From positions 1,706,605-1,770,604 of the forward strand of contig JAHBTE010000001.1 of NCBI GenBank assembly GCA_019638675.1: DNA of 64,000 bases, written 5' to 3'. Positions 1-9,110 of this stretch are shown piece after piece; positions within the stretch are counted from its first letter, which is position 1; the number at the start of each line of letters is the position of its first letter. Both the position numbers and the translations under genes were made by a program. The notes below the pieces were generated by a model. The model was not told the origin of the DNA, did not search any database, and saw nothing but the letters and a program-made list of their open reading frames with translations. This stretch comes from Fimbriimonadaceae bacterium. GTDB lineage: Bacteria; Armatimonadota; Fimbriimonadia; Fimbriimonadales; Fimbriimonadaceae.

Positions 1-1154
1 GCAGTACCACCGCTACGATTCAAGCAATTCTCACCGCCTCGGGCAAAAAGTGTGGAGCGGCTTTCTCGCCTTATGTTTTCGATTTCCGCGAGCGGGTGCA
101 GGTGGATGGCAAGCTCATCCCTGAAGAGCAATTCGCGGCGGGTAGTTCGGTTATTAAATCACTTTTTCCAACGTTGGTGGAAGAAGGGTACGGGGAACCT
201 ACGATGTTCGAAACCATCACCGCGCTCGGTTTTTGGTTTTGGGAACAAGAAAAGTGCGATACCGTCGCGCTAGAAGTTGGCTTGGGCGGTCGGCTTGATG
301 CAACCAATATTGTTGACCCAGCGGTGAGCGTAATTGTCTCGATTGGTTTTGACCACACGGAGATTCTTGGCGGAACTCTCATGGAAATCGCCGAAGAAAA
401 GGCGGGGATCATTAAGCCCGGCAAGCCAGTGGTGTTGGGGCAGTTGCATCGCCATGCTTCCGAAGTAATTCGGCTGATTGCGCGGCAAAACGAATCTCCA
501 ATTTACGAATTCGGAAAAGAATGGTTTGTCTCTGCGGATAAAGATGAATCGGAATTTGAGTTGACCTTTGATGGGCAGGTCTTGCGCTTGCCAAAACCGC
601 TACGGCTCAAAGGGCCGATTCAAACTCACAACGCGGCTTTGGCGGCGGTCGCGTGCTTGGTGGGTGATCCAGAACTGCGTCACCGTCCCGATTGTGCCGA
701 GGTACTCGGGAAGGGAATCAAAGCTGCATTTCAGCCAGGGCGATTCCAGATTTTCAACGCGCATGGCCGGACATGGATTTTGGATGGAGCGCACAACGAA
801 CAGGCGTCGGCAGAGCTCATCCGCACGTTCCGTAGCCAATTCCCGGGAATAAAGGCAGAGTTGGTTCATGGCATGTTTGATAAACGCGACCCGATGGATA
901 CCGTTCCCCAATTTGCAACGATCTGCAATCGCGCTCAGTTCGTCACCATCGGCTGGCAGGGGGCACGGAAAGCCGAAGAACTCAATGAACTCTGCGGCAA
1001 ATATTTCTCGGAATCGCGCGCGGCAACCTCAGCGGAAGATGTCGTAGCAAATGCTCAGGGCGACGTTGTGCTGGTCACCGGAAGTTATTATCTGCTGGCT
1101 GAAATCGCCAAAGCGGCAGGACTTAATGTTGGGGAATCTCAGCCCAAAAACTAG
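1..1154 (+). CDS. folC: Folylpolyglutamate synthase / dihydrofolate synthase, 5' truncated by window edge
   Basis: Mur-ligase-type enzyme that adds glutamate to (dihydro)folate using ATP in the cytoplasm. The frame is open from base 3, so the true start lies before the window; the first visible residues (STTATIQAIL) follow the P-loop of the family. Seen: FETITALGFWFW, VALEVGLGGRLDATN, the IGFDHTEILG segment with its metal-binding His, IAEEKAGIIKPG, and later WILDGAHNEQA, which are all FolC hallmarks in the expected order. About 383 residues are visible, consistent with a full-length enzyme lacking only its N-terminus. No second folate gene is nearby. The next gene starts 85 bp downstream. Confidence 0.95.
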   Translation, partial: STTATIQAILTASGKKCGAAFSPYVFDFRERVQVDGKLIPEEQFAAGSSVIKSLFPTLVEEGYGEPTMFETITALGFWFWEQEKCDTVALEVGLGGRLDATNIVDPAVSVIVSIGFDHTEILGGTLMEIAEEKAGIIKPGKPVVLGQLHRHASEVIRLIARQNESPIYEFGKEWFVSADKDESEFELTFDGQVLRLPKPLRLKGPIQTHNAALAAVACLVGDPELRHRPDCAEVLGKGIKAAFQPGRFQIFNAHGRTWILDGAHNEQASAELIRTFRSQFPGIKAELVHGMFDKRDPMDTVPQFATICNRAQFVTIGWQGARKAEELNELCGKYFSESRAATSAEDVVANAQGDVVLVTGSYYLLAEIAKAAGLNVGESQPKN

Positions 1155-1239
1155 CTGAAGGCCGAACTTTCTGGTTTTTGGTGCATTATTTGAATAGAGA
1201 GTCGTTGTGGTGTGCCGCCACAGACCCCAGGATTGAACA

Positions 1240-1788
1240 ATGAAGAAAGCACTCATCGGTATTGCTGCCATCGCCGCCCTTGCACTCCCTGTTTTTGCGA
1301 GTGCCCCAGATAGCGGCCTCAAAGTTGGCGAAATGACCAGCGCGTTTGAGCCTCATCACGTTTCGGGCCCAGATAAAGGCACCGACACCTGCCCAGTCTG
1401 CAAATACGGAAATCGTCCGGCAGTTCAAGTGTGGGTAAACGGTGACGCTCCGGAAAACGTGGTTGCCATCGCCAACGATTTGGATAAAAAAATGGCTTCC
1501 AGCAAAGCCGAATTCCGAGCATTTGTGGTTTATCTCACCCACTGCGAAAAGTGTGTCGAAATGTCGGGCACCATTGCAGGCAAAGTCAAAGGTGAAAAGG
1601 TCGCAGTGACCAACTTGCCAATCGATAGCCCTGCGGTCGGCGACTACAAAGTCAATACCGATACCGCGGTGAAGAACACAGTCTTCGTTTACAAGAACCG
1701 AAAGGTTGTGGCTAAGTTCGTGAACCTAAAAGGCGACGAAGCTGGCCTGAAAGCTCTGAACGCTGCGATTGCCAAAGTCGACAACTAA
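1240..1788 (+). CDS. Secreted thioredoxin-like protein with two CxxC motifs
   Basis: 182 aa. Residues 1-21 form a signal peptide (MKK, hydrophobic core, VFASA cleavage region), so the product is exported. The mature part carries CPVC at residues 51-54 and CEKC at 102-105, separated by a segment that looks like a thioredoxin-fold beta-alpha-beta unit, and ends with a VFVYKNRKVVAKFVNL strand pair. This resembles redoxin-like periplasmic proteins, but the spacing of the two Cys pairs is not that of classic TlpA or thioredoxin. A redox or copper-handling role is therefore an inference. The start is supported by AGGATTG about 8 nt before ATG. A strong terminator follows. Confidence 0.75.
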   Translation: MKKALIGIAAIAALALPVFASAPDSGLKVGEMTSAFEPHHVSGPDKGTDTCPVCKYGNRPAVQVWVNGDAPENVVAIANDLDKKMASSKAEFRAFVVYLTHCEKCVEMSGTIAGKVKGEKVAVTNLPIDSPAVGDYKVNTDTAVKNTVFVYKNRKVVAKFVNLKGDEAGLKALNAAIAKVDN

Positions 1789-1812
1789 GTTTTCTTGCTC
1801 GTAAAACAAAAC

Positions 1813-1843
1813 GCCGCTCCGGGTTTATCCCGGGGCGGTTTTT
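1813..1843 (+). terminator. Rho-independent terminator after the thioredoxin-like gene
   Basis: A G+C-rich stem (CCGCTCCGGG / CCCGGGGCGG with one wobble) closed by a TTTAT loop and followed by TTTTT, 25 nt after the stop codon. Confidence 0.9.
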
Positions 1844-2041
1844 GCACTCGCCCGATTTATCAGTACGATGACTCCGCTGTTCTTGTTAGCAGTAAGTTCT
1901 GGAACCGTAGCACTGCTCGCGCTGAAATTGAGTTGGATTTTTACACGTAGCATCAGTTAGCTTCGTCAGTATTAGTCACCTGGTTGCCTTGGCGATCCAT
2001 AGACGTAGTCTCACCGCCAAATTGTACTGGAGCAATGAGTT

Positions 2042-2533
2042 TTAATGATCGTTGAACAAATACCTAGCATTCCTCTGCTTAATAAAATCATCAAACCTTT
2101 CAGTTTCAGCTTCATTAACAGGAGACTCAGTAAGCTCTAGCAGATACTTCTCTAAAGATTTTTGCACATCTTTATACTGTGTAAACCCATTATGCACCAA
2201 TAAATCAACGTACGCTAAAGTCAGAAACGGCCAAACTCTGCGTTTTGATAAAGACACTACTAAGTGAGCACCGTCCAGAAATACTGCTAGTGAAATTGGC
2301 AATATCTCTCGTTCTGACGAGATATAGGGCTGATATCTACCTAACAAAATCTGAGAGAACGCTTCTTCTGGAATTGCACTTAGATCAGGATCCCTCGGAG
2401 ATCCATCCAGTTCGAGTCCCATGGCAACCATTGCAGAATCAATATCTGCATCTTGGGTTGGCAAAACACTCCATTGTTTAAGAAATTCTGCCATCCAAGC
2501 CCACCGTCTCTCTTCTACCAATCTTTTCTCCAA
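2042..2533 (-). CDS. Hypothetical protein, 163 aa
   Basis: Not recognised. A soluble, Glu/Leu-rich, probably alpha-helical protein without signal peptide or membrane segment. The TTG start at 2533 is the longest option; an in-frame ATG at 2494 (MAEFLKQW) is an alternative. The coding stretch is visibly more AT-rich than the neighbouring genes, with Ser, Lys and Leu codons ending in A/T, which suggests recent acquisition. It faces the 862-aa gene divergently across 265 bp in which I see no clear feature. No motif permits a functional call. Confidence 0.6.
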   Translation of the reverse strand: MEKRLVEERRWAWMAEFLKQWSVLPTQDADIDSAMVAMGLELDGSPRDPDLSAIPEEAFSQILLGRYQPYISSEREILPISLAVFLDGAHLVVSLSKRRVWPFLTLAYVDLLVHNGFTQYKDVQKSLEKYLLELTESPVNEAETERFDDFIKQRNARYLFNDH

Positions 2534-2798
2534 GCATTTTCAAAATCAGGTAGTGGGTCAGTTTGTATCGTACACATTTTTATTTTCTACTGCTGTTCTC
2601 ATCCCACTTTCTCAAAGTGTCTTTCAGAAGCATTTCCTGAAGGTCTTCATTTTTTCGAAGGTCGTTGAAAGTTGCCTTATCAATCTAGAGACGATGTTTG
2701 AGCGGAAAGGAATCCGTTTTGTATGCCCTAAATCTACTTGTGCGCGTGGAATATCTACTGATGTTTTCCGTATCCCGCAGGTAACCTGATTCCATTCG

Positions 2799-5387
2799 AT
2801 GGAAGGATTCGACGATCCACGACCTGAGCTTGCCGCTACTCTGGTTACAATGGAATTTGGCCCGGACGGGCGAATTCATCAGCTTTGGGCAACCGATCCA
2901 GGATTGCCAGAAGAAGGCGAGGATTTCCAGTTTGTGTTGCCGCCAATCCAATTCGGGGAAGAAGGCGCGGACGATTACTATCCCGGCACAATCCTCCTCG
3001 GAGTCCGGAGCGATCCCAACGAACCGTGGGTAGTTAGCCGCAACAGCGGGGCAAAACCGACTGTTTCGTTGGACATAGATTCACTCACCAGCGGAAGCCT
3101 AGGTTTTGAGTACGAGTTTCCACTCATCGAGGGGCTAGAGGTTACTGGCAACTTTTGGGAGCACCCAGATGTGATTCCGCAGGTTGTGTGGGATGTCGAA
3201 ATCAAAAACGTTGGACGTCGTACCATTGAGATCGGTGAACTCGGCTTTCCCATGGCCTTCAACAATTTCTACGATGGGTTTGGGTGGAACGACGAGCAAC
3301 TCAAAAAGCTATGGCAGAGCCGCGTTTACCTGCACAAGTTTATCGGCGGCGGGGCAAGTTGGCTCTTTGCCCAACGCATGACGGCGGAAAGCCCGGGCTT
3401 ACTGGTTTTTCCAGGCCATGAAACCGGATGGGAGTTTTACAACCATGTTCAAGGCAGTTTGAATACGCCGCACCAATGGGAAGGCATCCCCGTGGTCTAC
3501 GTCCATAGCAAAGCCACAATCGAACGCGAAGAGTGGCCGACTTGGTTCAATGAACACACAAGTTCGATTTTAGAGCCGGGCGATTCCCGCAAAGTGCAGA
3601 TTCGTTTTGCCGCAACCGAAAGCGATAAACACGACGGGGTTCATTCCACGCTGGCCCTGTGCAACAAACCGACGATCCGGATTCTTCCGAGCGCCGTTGC
3701 TCCGGTAGATGTAGGAATTGGGGTTGAAGTGGCAGGAACCCCGATCAGCCGTTTTTATGTCAGCCGCGAAGCGACCACCGAAGTTGATACCGATGAAGCG
3801 GGTGGGTTCTGCTTTGTCAAACCATCGGAACCAGGGCCGATGATTGTAAGCTTTCAGGATTCGGCGGGGTTGATGTGCCACGCGCATTTGATGTTCACCG
3901 AACCGCTCCAGCACCTCATCAAAAAACGCGCGGCTTGGATTGCGGAGCATCAAGTGATGCCAGCGACGGGAACGCCGCTTGATCACGCAATCGTTCCAGT
4001 GGAACTGCAAGCACCAGATGAACCGCCGATTCCAATCGTGGAAGCGACCGAATATGCTGAACCCAGTGGTTTGGAATACTCCCTCGGCGATGCGTTGTTC
4101 TTGGCAGAGAAGAACACCATCTATCCAGTAGCCGAGCAGGTCACGGTTGTAGATCAGTACATAGAGCAGTTTTTGCTGAACCGAGTCCAGAACCCAAGTA
4201 GTGGCGCGGTAGCGAGTGTTCTGATTGAAGGGATTCCTGCGTACTTTGGTCGGCCCATGACGTACCCCAGCGTGGCGAATCTGTATCACTCGATGTACCG
4301 AATCGCGCGGAGTTACGGGCAAACCAGCCGCCAGCCAATCGATTATCTCAAGATGGCTACGATGACCGTGGATGCCTTGTTCAAACACGGTTGGCGGCTG
4401 TATGTGCGGTCGGTTGGGGTTCTTGGATTTGCGCGGTTTTACGATCTGCTAGAAGACCTCACTAACGAAGGGTTGGAAGAGGAAGCTGAGATCGTTCAGA
4501 AGTGGCTCGATTTCAAAACAGGGGAAGTCGTAGACGCTCAGTATCCGTTTGCGGGTGAAACGGTGATGGATACTAGCGGCTTCGAGGAAATTGCCGCAGC
4601 CGGGCGATACCAAGATGACGATGACCATTTGGAGCGTACTATGCGATGCGCTTTTGCAACTCGGTCGCTTGCTCCAAGTTGGTGGTGGTACGGCGCAGAT
4701 AAGCGTCAAGGCGATTTAGGCGAGAGTGCTTCACGGCGGGCGTTGATTGATCGTGGAGAGGCATGTCTAGCGCACACCACAATCCCGAATTCGCTCATCT
4801 TTTTCGGCCTGATGGATCGTGATTATCTGGCTTTGCCGGATGCTTACGTTCGTATGGCGTTCGGCGGAATGCTCGGGCCGTGGGCGTTGATCCGACACGA
4901 TGGAGCGGCGAGCCTGTGCTACTGCCCCGATCTTTCTAGCAAACATGCCGGATACAACACTTTCACCGGCGGCAGTGGGCTTGGCTATTACCACTACCTA
5001 AGAGCGGCAGGCAGTTATGTCTTACCTAACCGCGAACCAGATGGATATTCGTTTGGATGCCATCACATGGTGGATACCGATGTCCATATCGTGCGCCCTT
5101 GGGATGGGGTTGGTCGAAAGATTGTTCTGCGTCAAATTGGAGCAGAATTCCACCTCGACTTCGGATGCTTTTACGAACTCCGTTTGGACACGCGGCTCAG
5201 GTGGTTTGAAGCCAGCATCACAAGCCCAGCGGATAAACCGATTCGTACAAAGCTGAGAGTGAAAGGTTTATGGGGCAAATCAGTTGTAGTTGACGGTAAA
5301 TCGTACGAAGTGAATGATCGTACGTTTGTAATTCCGGTCGAGCTTGGAGCAGGCGCTTCGGTGGTCGTCCGCGGCGAGGTTGGGTGA
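2799..5387 (+). CDS. Large protein of unknown function, possibly DUF5695-like (carbohydrate-active type architecture)
   Basis: 862 aa, no obvious signal peptide. Residues 1 to about 290 look like a beta-sandwich (alternating hydrophobic strands, many Gly/Pro turns, FEYEFPLIEGLEVTG), 300-400 like an Ig or carboxypeptidase-regulatory-like module, and 450-750 like a helical toroid rich in Trp/Tyr/Asp (PSWWWYGADKRQGD, FTGGSGLGYYHYLR). It ends with another beta-rich domain. This sandwich-toroid-sandwich layout is common in polysaccharide-processing proteins, and similar-sized proteins are catalogued as DUF5695, but I assign neither with certainty. An in-frame TGA lies just upstream at 2787-2789, so ATG 2799 is the first possible start. 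No Shine-Dalgarno is visible. Ends 28 bp before the next gene. Confidence 0.8.
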   Translation: MEGFDDPRPELAATLVTMEFGPDGRIHQLWATDPGLPEEGEDFQFVLPPIQFGEEGADDYYPGTILLGVRSDPNEPWVVSRNSGAKPTVSLDIDSLTSGSLGFEYEFPLIEGLEVTGNFWEHPDVIPQVVWDVEIKNVGRRTIEIGELGFPMAFNNFYDGFGWNDEQLKKLWQSRVYLHKFIGGGASWLFAQRMTAESPGLLVFPGHETGWEFYNHVQGSLNTPHQWEGIPVVYVHSKATIEREEWPTWFNEHTSSILEPGDSRKVQIRFAATESDKHDGVHSTLALCNKPTIRILPSAVAPVDVGIGVEVAGTPISRFYVSREATTEVDTDEAGGFCFVKPSEPGPMIVSFQDSAGLMCHAHLMFTEPLQHLIKKRAAWIAEHQVMPATGTPLDHAIVPVELQAPDEPPIPIVEATEYAEPSGLEYSLGDALFLAEKNTIYPVAEQVTVVDQYIEQFLLNRVQNPSSGAVASVLIEGIPAYFGRPMTYPSVANLYHSMYRIARSYGQTSRQPIDYLKMATMTVDALFKHGWRLYVRSVGVLGFARFYDLLEDLTNEGLEEEAEIVQKWLDFKTGEVVDAQYPFAGETVMDTSGFEEIAAAGRYQDDDDHLERTMRCAFATRSLAPSWWWYGADKRQGDLGESASRRALIDRGEACLAHTTIPNSLIFFGLMDRDYLALPDAYVRMAFGGMLGPWALIRHDGAASLCYCPDLSSKHAGYNTFTGGSGLGYYHYLRAAGSYVLPNREPDGYSFGCHHMVDTDVHIVRPWDGVGRKIVLRQIGAEFHLDFGCFYELRLDTRLRWFEASITSPADKPIRTKLRVKGLWGKSVVVDGKSYEVNDRTFVIPVELGAGASVVVRGEVG

Positions 5388-5415
5388 TTCCGCTTATTCG
5401 GAGTAACATAGAACT

Positions 5416-5772
5416 ATGCAGCAGATGCCGGAATGGTGGTTAACGTCTTCGGGGATATTTTTCATCCTCGGGGCGGTGGCGATGGGGCTCATCGCCGTTT
5501 CCAGCATGGGCTTGCTGTGGATTCTGCTCGACCTTCGCAAGGGAATGCTTCAGCTCAATACAAAGGCAAATGCTCTCACTGATAAGCTAGATGCAATTGC
5601 AACCAACGTCAAAAGCGTGACTGATGAAGTCGGAACAAGAGCGCGGGGCATCACCAAAGTGGTTGATGAGCACGCCCACACGGCTTTCGGGATTATCGAG
5701 AAGATCGCCCCAATTTTTATCGCTATCGGCTTGATGAACAAAATCGCAAAGCTTGTTCGCCGAGTGAAGTAG
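5416..5772 (+). CDS. Small membrane protein with periplasmic or cytoplasmic helical tail
   Basis: 118 aa. Residues 8-40 are one long hydrophobic span (IFFILGAVAMGLIAV, then LLWILLDL), followed by an amphipathic helix rich in Lys/Asp/Thr/Val (about 45-90) and a weakly hydrophobic C-terminus (IAPIFIAIGLMNKI). The layout resembles DUF948-type stalk proteins, which is an inference only. The start has a leaderless signature: a TAACAT -10 hexamer (5404-5409) six nt before ATG and no Shine-Dalgarno. It is convergent with the MscS gene, only 4 bp away. Confidence 0.7.
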   Translation: MQQMPEWWLTSSGIFFILGAVAMGLIAVSSMGLLWILLDLRKGMLQLNTKANALTDKLDAIATNVKSVTDEVGTRARGITKVVDEHAHTAFGIIEKIAPIFIAIGLMNKIAKLVRRVK

Positions 5773-5776
5773 CGAA

Positions 5777-7369
5777 TTATTCCAGTGGATTTTCGTCTTG
5801 CTTGGCCACGATCATGCGCTGGGTTGGGTAAGCAAATTCAACGTTGCATCGCTCCGCAATCCGCATGATTTCAAGCAATATCTGTTCGCGTATTTTTATT
5901 TCAGCCGTGAAATCAGAAGCGTTGATAAATGTTTGAACCAGGATGACTAAGTCACTGGCTCCATATTCATTAAACGCGACGTTATTTTTCTCTTTCCAAG
6001 TGTGTTCGTTTTGGTTCAAGTAATCGCGAATAGAGTTGACAAAATTTTCGACTTCATCTGGCGTTGCATCATAAGTAATACCGAGCGTGGTTTTAATGCG
6101 TCGGAAGCGCCGCCGCCCCATGTTTTCGATTGGATTGTTGATGAACTGGCTGTTCGGAATGAGAATGACACTGTCGTAAAACGTTCGCAAGGTAACCGAG
6201 CGAATAGAGATATCTTCGACGATCCCCTCATGGTCAGTAACGATCACCCAGTCGCCAATTTGGAACGGCATCTCAAAGAGCACGGTTAGCGAACCGAAGA
6301 TGTTCTCCACTGAATCTTTTGCCGCAAGGGCAACTACCAAGCCACCAATCCCAAGTCCAGCGATAAGGCCCGTGATATCGAAGCCGATCCGCTGAAGGAA
6401 GTACATTAGGGCGATTCCGATCACGATGATTCGGGCAAGGTTGCGGATGATCGGCAGGAAAAGCCGCTCTGCGCGCTCAGCATCTGCCATTTTTGGGGTG
6501 ATGAAGGTGATGAGGTATTCGGTGAGGGCAAAGCCGATCCAAGCAAATCCGACGGTGAGGACAACTTCGGAGAAGAAAGCCGTCGCGGCTCGGATATCTG
6601 GCACAAGTTCAAGTGCAACGGTGAGGCGGTTAAAGATTAATCCACCAGTGACGAGGAAAATTCCGTTGCCGGCCGATTTCAATGCGTGAGGGCTAATCAG
6701 CTGCCCAAACTTTTTCACCTTCAGCGCGATAGCCGTTTTAATAATTACTTTAACGACTATTGCCACGATGTAGCTGGCGATTAAGGCGATTAAAATGCCG
6801 AGCCACTTCCACGGTTCAAGGCCGTAAAACGCAGGCGTACGCCACCATTCGCTGAGTCGCTCGTTTGCAAATTGGACGGGCAGCGATTCGCTCGGTTTGA
6901 CATCTTTTAAGTTGCCGACGACCTCTTGGTCACGGAAAGCAAGCCAGTATCCGTGAACCTTGGCAACCGTATTCGGTGAGAATCTCCATGCTCCATCAGA
7001 ATCTTTGACCAGCCGAATCTCGCCTTCGTTGTTCGGCAAAGTAATGGCGTATTCCGTTTCATTTGGGTTATCAGGAACCGTTTGCAGGTCAATAAATTTG
7101 GTGCGGTTAAATACCGCGAACAGCTCAACTGCAGTCCGCTGACCAAATGTTTCTCTTATGACGGCTGGCTCTTGCGAAAGGTCAAGCGTGGTTGCGGCCG
7201 TAACTAGGTTCGGCGGAGTCTCGTTCATCGCAGTGAAGAACGTGGTCAAGGTGGCCCGTGGGTTGGCAAGTGTTTCGGGAACGGTAGTTGTCGGTTCGGT
7301 CTGGGCTAGGGCTGAGCCGACCAAGGCAAAGAGTAACACGAGTAGGAAACCGAACCGTATCGAAAACAT
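5777..7369 (-). CDS. MscS-family mechanosensitive ion channel
   Basis: 530 aa from ATG 7369. Residues 1-23 are a signal peptide (MFSIRFGF, hydrophobic core, SALAQ), followed by a soluble extracytoplasmic domain of about 150 residues, several transmembrane helices, and the hallmark pore-lining segment GLGIGGLVVALAAKD. The cytoplasmic beta domain follows (FEMPFQIGDWV, ITDHEG, RTFYDSVILIPNSQF). Releases ions and solutes on membrane tension (family knowledge). A GTG at 7393 would extend the protein by eight residues. I prefer 7369 because TAGGTT lies seven nt before it (leaderless pattern) and it begins the signal peptide cleanly. Longer than E. coli MscS because of the N-terminal domain. Confidence 0.93.
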   Translation of the reverse strand: MFSIRFGFLLVLLFALVGSALAQTEPTTTVPETLANPRATLTTFFTAMNETPPNLVTAATTLDLSQEPAVIRETFGQRTAVELFAVFNRTKFIDLQTVPDNPNETEYAITLPNNEGEIRLVKDSDGAWRFSPNTVAKVHGYWLAFRDQEVVGNLKDVKPSESLPVQFANERLSEWWRTPAFYGLEPWKWLGILIALIASYIVAIVVKVIIKTAIALKVKKFGQLISPHALKSAGNGIFLVTGGLIFNRLTVALELVPDIRAATAFFSEVVLTVGFAWIGFALTEYLITFITPKMADAERAERLFLPIIRNLARIIVIGIALMYFLQRIGFDITGLIAGLGIGGLVVALAAKDSVENIFGSLTVLFEMPFQIGDWVIVTDHEGIVEDISIRSVTLRTFYDSVILIPNSQFINNPIENMGRRRFRRIKTTLGITYDATPDEVENFVNSIRDYLNQNEHTWKEKNNVAFNEYGASDLVILVQTFINASDFTAEIKIREQILLEIMRIAERCNVEFAYPTQRMIVAKQDENPLE

Positions 7370-7432
7370 CAACTCAAACCTACCAGAAATCACTCTGGAT
7401 GTTCGGGGGACAAAGGCTCTATACTATGCCAA

Positions 7433-7909
7433 ATGAAGGTGTTGCGGGTTCAAAAGACTATGTTGGCATTAGTCGTATTGGCATCGATTTTCGCAACTTC
7501 ATGCTCACTTCAGCCACTACAAGGCGATAAAGATCTTTTACAGATTTACGACAAGTACGTGACCGCCACGGATAAGTTAGGAGAAAGCATTTTAGAAACA
7601 AAAGCAATTGAGGGTCGTGATTTGAAAGTTGTTCGCCTGAAGCAGCTTCATGAGCAGCATAGGAAGGTACTTGTAGACCTGCAAACAGAAGTAGCGGCGA
7701 CAAATATTGGACATGACTTGGCAGAACGGAAGTCTTTAATCAATTCCATTCTAAGATCGGAACTCACATTCAACGAAGAATACATTGTTAACTACACACA
7801 TTTTTTAGAGACAAAGGATGTGGAAATCCTGAGGAGAGGGAGTGACATCACGGATCGTCACGAAATAGAGCGCGCCAAATGGTATGAACTGTATCTTGCC
7901 GAATTATAA
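7433..7909 (+). CDS. Putative lipoprotein, 158 aa, unknown function
   Basis: The N-terminus has Lys/Arg, a hydrophobic core and FATSCS, giving a plausible lipobox with Cys at about residue 24, so a membrane-anchored lipoprotein is likely. The rest is helical and charged (DLLQIYDKYVTATDKLG, KVVRLKQLHEQHRKVL) with no family I recognise. A TATACT hexamer (7420-7425) sits seven nt before ATG with no Shine-Dalgarno, which indicates a leaderless mRNA. It is divergent from the MscS gene, and the two leaderless promoters share a 63-bp gap. Codon use is more AT-rich than the ribosomal genes that follow. Confidence 0.65.
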   Translation: MKVLRVQKTMLALVVLASIFATSCSLQPLQGDKDLLQIYDKYVTATDKLGESILETKAIEGRDLKVVRLKQLHEQHRKVLVDLQTEVAATNIGHDLAERKSLINSILRSELTFNEEYIVNYTHFLETKDVEILRRGSDITDRHEIERAKWYELYLAEL

Positions 7910-7992
7910 ATTGAGAGAAGTTGGCTGCGAAACTAATTAAACTTCGTTAGTAAGTGCCACTGTCCGTTTGACCTAGGAAACGGGGCGGGACC

Positions 7993-8022
7993 TTGACACT
8001 CAGGCTCAAACGGGCGTATCAT
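7993..8022 (+). promoter_or_regulatory. Sigma-70-type promoter of the str operon (rpsL)
   Basis: TTGACA (7993-7998), 18-nt spacer, TATCAT (8017-8022). Transcription would begin near 8029 and make a leader of about 180 nt before rpsL. The leader has paired segments such as GTGAAG/CTTCAC and ends with a terminator-like hairpin at 8135-8166. The rpsS unit has an analogous -35 / 18 nt / TATCAT promoter. Confidence 0.75.
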
Positions 8023-8134
8023 CGGCTCCTGGTGTGAAGACCGCGTATGCGATTTTTATACCCGCCAGTTCCTTCACGGGATTGTGGCTATAGCATCAAA
8101 ACGATATCGAGTTGAAAACGAGTCGCCCTTTGCC

Positions 8135-8166
8135 AAGCCCCGTGTCTGAGCGACAGGGCTTTTTTT
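8135..8166 (+). terminator. Terminator-like hairpin in the rpsL leader (possible attenuator)
   Basis: AAGCCC and TGTC pair with GACA and GGGCTT around a short loop (a 2-nt bulge on the 5' arm), followed by seven T. It lies between the predicted promoter and rpsL, so it either attenuates the operon or ends a short leader RNA. It sits 225 nt after the upstream lipoprotein stop and could also end read-through from there. Confidence 0.7.
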
Positions 8167-8207
8167 GTGCCCGGAAGGAGTGGTGTTATGGACAACCAGA
8201 GGATTGA

Positions 8208-8591
8208 ATGCCGACCGTAAACCAATTAGTTAGAAAAGGCCGCGAAAAATCGACTTTGAAATCAAAGTCGCCGGCTTTGAAGAAGAACCCCTTTAAGCGG
8301 GGCGTGTGCACCAACGTGCGGACAATGACACCGAAGAAGCCTAACTCGGCACTTCGTAAAGTTGCTCGTGTGCGCTTGACTAATGGTATCGAAGTCACGG
8401 CCTACATTCCTGGTGAAGGCCATAACCTGCAAGAGCACTCAGTTGTTCTCGTTCGCGGTGGTCGTGTTAAAGACCTTCCTGGTGTGCGCTATCACATTAT
8501 TCGCGGTGCGCAACAAACATCAGGCGTGAACAACCGACAAAAGAGCCGAAGCAAGTACGGCACGAAGCGACCGAAGAAGGCGGCTTCATAG
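8208..8591 (+). CDS. rpsL: 30S ribosomal protein S12
   Basis: 127 aa. Part of the decoding centre of the small subunit. Starts [12 protein letters not shown] and contains [21 protein letters not shown], which includes the Lys/Pro residues classically altered in streptomycin resistance, and the [14 protein letters not shown] loop with the Asp that is methylthiolated in many bacteria. The C-terminal KYGTKRPKK is canonical. AGAGGATTG precedes the ATG. First gene of the str unit: rpsG follows after 20 bp, then fusA and tuf. Confidence 0.99.
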   Translation: MPTVNQLVRKGREKSTLKSKSPALKKNPFKRGVCTNVRTMTPKKPNSALRKVARVRLTNGIEVTAYIPGEGHNLQEHSVVLVRGGRVKDLPGVRYHIIRGAQQTSGVNNRQKSRSKYGTKRPKKAAS

Positions 8592-8611
8592 TCTTAAGGA
8601 GAATTTGAAAA

Positions 8612-9082
8612 ATGCCACGTAAAGGTCCAGCCCCCGCACGAGTTATCCTCCCTGATCCTGTCCACAACAGTGAACTGCTACAACGATTTATCAACCGATT
8701 GATGCTAGACGGTAAGAAATCAAAAGCAGAACACATCGTTTACACCTCGCTCGAAAATGCAGCAGAAAAGCTGGAAGTCGAGCCAATCGAAGTTTTTGAA
8801 AAGGCAATGGCTAACGTCATGCCGCAAATGGAAGTTCGACCTCGCCGCGTCGGTGGTCAAACCTACCAAGTCCCGATGGATGTTCGACCTGCTCGCCGAA
8901 GCACTTTGGCTCTGCGGTGGTTCGTTACATTCAGCCGCAAGCGAAGCGGCAAAACAATGGTGGACAAGCTGTCTGCCGAATTTATTGATGCTTACAACAA
9001 CACGGGTGGTGCTGTTAAGCGAAAAGAAGACACCCACAAGATGGCTGAAGCCAACCGTGCTTTCAGTCACTACCGTTTTTAA
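8612..9082 (+). CDS. rpsG: 30S ribosomal protein S7
   Basis: 156 aa, the normal length. It nucleates assembly of the 30S head and binds the 3' major domain of 16S rRNA. Seen: MPRKGPAP start, [41 protein letters not shown] (the tRNA/mRNA exit-site beta hairpin) and the C-terminal [20 protein letters not shown] precedes the start. It lies between rpsL and fusA with 20- and 28-bp gaps, so all three are probably one transcript. Confidence 0.99.
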   Translation: MPRKGPAPARVILPDPVHNSELLQRFINRLMLDGKKSKAEHIVYTSLENAAEKLEVEPIEVFEKAMANVMPQMEVRPRRVGGQTYQVPMDVRPARRSTLALRWFVTFSRKRSGKTMVDKLSAEFIDAYNNTGGAVKRKEDTHKMAEANRAFSHYRF

Positions 9083-9110
9083 TTGAACTGAAGAGGAAAC
9101 TGACAAGACC

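Noticed and set aside
1869-1965. Possible 30-aa single-helix peptide (MTPLFLLAVSSG start)
   Set aside because: Short hydrophobic frame by itself, with no ribosome-binding site and no supporting context.
3570-4388. 272-aa antisense open frame inside the 862-aa gene
   Set aside because: Composition (many Arg, His, Trp) is that of a shadow of a high-G+C coding strand, and the sense frame is continuous and protein-like throughout.
7910-8166. rpsL leader considered as a separate known small RNA (6S, SRP RNA or similar)
   Set aside because: No conserved core of those RNAs could be recognised; kept only as a leader with attenuator-like hairpin.
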